64,000 nucleotides of DNA from Metallibacterium scheffleri (lineage in GTDB: Bacteria > Pseudomonadota > Gammaproteobacteria > Xanthomonadales > Rhodanobacteraceae): positions 943,501 to 1,007,500 of the forward strand of contig NZ_LDOS01000001.1 in the NCBI RefSeq assembly GCF_002077135.1, in the 5' to 3' direction. Positions 62,413 through 64,000 of this stretch are shown here, in pieces (positions within the stretch are counted from its first letter, which is position 1; every line of letters begins with the position of its first letter). Position numbers and translations under genes: made by a program. Below the pieces are notes generated by a model. The model was given only the letters and a program-made list of their open reading frames with translations, searched no databases and was not told the DNA's origin.

Positions 62413-63819
62413 TCACTTGGCGCTGGCGAGGCGTGTGTCGCGGCTGTGCGCCTGCTCGATCTGCGCCAGCATCGGCGCGATGCTGCGACGGAAGGCCACA
62501 AGCTGCGGCCCGGGCAGCGCCACGGTTTTGGGCAGTGTCACCGTCAGCGGATCGCGCTGCTTGCCATCGACGCGGAACTCGTAGTGCAGATGCGGCCCGG
62601 TGGCGAGACCGGTCATGCCTACGTAGCCGATCACCTGTCCCTGGCGCACGCGCTCACCCTTGCGCAGCATGCTGACAAAGCGCGACATGTGGCCATAGGC
62701 GGTGCTGACGTCCTTGTTGTGGCGGATCAGCACGAAGTTGCCATAGCCGTTCTCCCAGCCCTTGAACTGCACCACGCCATCGCCGGCGGCGTAGATCGGC
62801 GTGCCTTGGGGTGCAGCATAATCCACGCCCTTGTGCGCACGCATGCGGCCCAGCACCGGGTGCAAGCGCGCCACCGAGAAGCGCGAGGAGATGCGCGTGA
62901 AATCCACCGGCGTGCGCAGGAACGATTTGCGTAGCGGGCGGCCGTCCTCGCTGTAATAGGCCACGTTGCCATCCGGCTGGGTGTAGCGGAACGCGGTGTA
63001 GCGGCGCCCGCGATTGACGAACTCTGCGGCGATGATAGTGCCCGGGCGCAGATACTCGCCGCCGCGGTACATGCTGTCGTAGACCACCGCAAAGCTGTCA
63101 CCAACGCGCAGGTCTTGGGCGAAGTCGATGTCGTAACCGAACACCCTGGCCAGTTCCAGCACCATGGCGTTGCTCATTCCGGCGTGGCTGCCGGCATCGA
63201 ACAGCGAGTCGGTGATCACGCCGTGCGCCACTTGCGTGCGGCGCTCTAGCGCCAGGGATTGCACGGTCTCGGCGACGCGGTTGCCATAAAATTGCAGCGT
63301 CACGCGCTGCGCATCGTTGCGCTCGTAGCGCATCGCCAGGAGTTCGGCATGCGCGCCACGCAGGAACTCGAACTGCTGGCCGGGGCGGATGCGCGCCAGG
63401 CCCGACTGGCCGTTGTCGGCATCCAGCGCCCTCTGCAATTCGGTTGCACTGAGGCCCTGCTGCTTGAACAGATCTGCCAGCGACTGTCCGGGCAGCACCA
63501 TGGCCTGTTGCCAGACAGGCTCTTGCGCCAGCATGTCGGCCTGATCACGGACCAGACTCGGCATGGCCAGCGCCAACTGTATGCGTGGACCCAGAGCGGC
63601 GTGCTCGCGTTGCAGGGTGGCCCAGGCTGGCAGGATGGCCAGACCCAGTATCATCGCGGTGAATGCAACGCCGGCCAGGATCCAGCGATGGCGCTTGCGT
63701 GCCAGCAGAATTCCGCGCGCGCGGCGCGCGGCGCTGAGGTAGTAACGCACACGGCGCCGCGAGGCGATGGCGCGCAGGGTGAAATGGCGCATGCTGCGCG
63801 CCTGCGGGTGATCGCCCAT
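62413..63819 (-). CDS. M23 zinc endopeptidase with LysM-like/OapA-like region (MepM type)
   Basis: 468 residues. It probably cleaves D,D-crosslinks in peptidoglycan. A single transmembrane/signal anchor (ILAGVAFTAMILGLAILPAW) precedes a LysM-like segment (LPGQSLADLFKQQGLSATEL). The M23 domain follows, with HKGVDYAAPQGTPIYAAGDG (H-x3-D) and GPHLHYEFRVDG (H-x-H) zinc ligands, all present. ATG 63819 is favoured by GAGGGG 7 bp upstream, while ATG 63861 lies inside the likely promoter. It is divergent from the edge gene. Confidence 0.93.
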   Translation of the reverse strand: MGDHPQARSMRHFTLRAIASRRRVRYYLSAARRARGILLARKRHRWILAGVAFTAMILGLAILPAWATLQREHAALGPRIQLALAMPSLVRDQADMLAQEPVWQQAMVLPGQSLADLFKQQGLSATELQRALDADNGQSGLARIRPGQQFEFLRGAHAELLAMRYERNDAQRVTLQFYGNRVAETVQSLALERRTQVAHGVITDSLFDAGSHAGMSNAMVLELARVFGYDIDFAQDLRVGDSFAVVYDSMYRGGEYLRPGTIIAAEFVNRGRRYTAFRYTQPDGNVAYYSEDGRPLRKSFLRTPVDFTRISSRFSVARLHPVLGRMRAHKGVDYAAPQGTPIYAAGDGVVQFKGWENGYGNFVLIRHNKDVSTAYGHMSRFVSMLRKGERVRQGQVIGYVGMTGLATGPHLHYEFRVDGKQRDPLTVTLPKTVALPGPQLVAFRRSIAPMLAQIEQAHSRDTRLASAK

Positions 63820-63850
63820 CGACGGGCCCCTCGTACGGAAATTGACAAGT

Positions 63851-63880
63851 ACCATAACCACCCCGGCAAAACCTCGTCAA
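63851..63880 (-). promoter_or_regulatory. Sigma70 promoter of the M23 peptidase-anmK pair
   Basis: On the minus strand TTGACG (63875-63880) and TATGGT (63851-63856) are 18 bp apart. The start point would fall just before the GAGGGG Shine-Dalgarno of ATG 63819. Confidence 0.55.
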
Positions 63881-63899
63881 CGTCTTGTTTGCAAAGGTT

Positions 63900-64000
63900 T
63901 TGCACGACGCGCTTGATTTAACCCACAATTAACTGGATGCAGCGAATTTCGCGCCAAGGCTGCACACCGCGCGCAACGCTCTCACTACCGAGGCCACCAT
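63900..64000 (+). promoter_or_regulatory. Divergent control region and start of an edge gene, probably tyrS
   Basis: The bases CGAGG then CCACCAT end the window, so a Shine-Dalgarno is followed by the first two bases of a likely ATG at 63999. TTGCAC (63900-63905) and CACAAT (63924-63929) are 18 bp apart and could be its promoter. In gammaproteobacteria tyrS is commonly divergent from the M23-anmK pair, but the gene itself is not visible. Confidence 0.35.

Overview
The window is a gene-dense, high-GC stretch of chromosome from a gammaproteobacterium, most likely order Xanthomonadales (Lysobacterales), perhaps family Rhodanobacteraceae. This rests on gammaproteobacterial gene orders (mreCD-mrdA-rodA-mltB-rlpA-dac-ybeD-lipBA; ygfA-6S RNA-zapA; ygfB-pepP; secB-gpsA; rpmB-rpmG; pyrE beside an ExoIII/Crc-family gene; anmK beside an M23 peptidase) combined with a TonB-dependent receptor, a HiPIP, an AcvB/VirJ-MprF pair and a homogentisate pathway. 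The taxon is inferred by eye; no database was searched. There are no phage genes, insertion sequences, CRISPR arrays or tRNAs that I can see.

Layout. 1-11.6 kb (+): the elongasome run (end of mreC, mreD, mrdA, rodA), peptidoglycan enzymes (mltB, rlpA, D,D-carboxypeptidase), ybeD, lipoate assembly (lipB, lipA) and the tail-specific protease prc. Many junctions are 4-bp ATGA overlaps. 11.6-14.2 kb (-): rpiA, an EVE-domain gene, 5-formyl-THF cyclo-ligase, 6S RNA with an extended -10 promoter, zapA and a ZapB-like coiled-coil gene. 14.3-18.9 kb (-): a 1527-residue sensor combining beta-propeller, Y_Y_Y, PAS, GGDEF and EAL domains, sitting between zapA and ygfB. 19-25.5 kb: ygfB-pepP, an AcvB/VirJ-type hydrolase convergent with mprF, then a MarR regulator. 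25.5-29 kb (+): tyrosine catabolism hppD-hmgA-fahA, with palindromes over the promoter shared with the MarR gene. 29-33.5 kb: a secreted Met/Gln-rich protein, hemN, an SDR with an altered active site, a Tat-exported HiPIP and a gamma carbonic anhydrase. FNR/ANR boxes lie before hemN and before the HiPIP gene. 33.6-39 kb: coniferyl-aldehyde-type dehydrogenase, cNMP-patatin phospholipase, oligopeptidase A. 39-46.4 kb: a TonB-dependent receptor preceded by a long leader holding a 7-4-7 PHO-box-like site, a PHS-like MFS transporter and a secreted YncE/alkaline-phosphatase-family phosphoesterase. I read this as a candidate phosphate-scavenging locus. 46.5-54.3 kb: ExoIII, UPF0149, pirin, SNF2 helicase, gpsA, secB, rpmB, rpmG. 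54.3-58 kb (-): two paralogous glycosyltransferases and an O-antigen-ligase-like polymerase. 58-64 kb: pyrE, a catalytically intact ExoIII/Crc homologue, ampG, a small RHH-like protein, anmK and an M23 endopeptidase. A divergent gene, probably tyrS, begins at the right edge.

Common threads are cell-wall synthesis and recycling (Mre/PBP2/RodA, MltB, RlpA, carboxypeptidase, AmpG, AnmK, M23), envelope charge control (MprF/AcvB-like), and possible oxygen (ANR) and phosphate (PHO) regulation inferred from DNA motifs.
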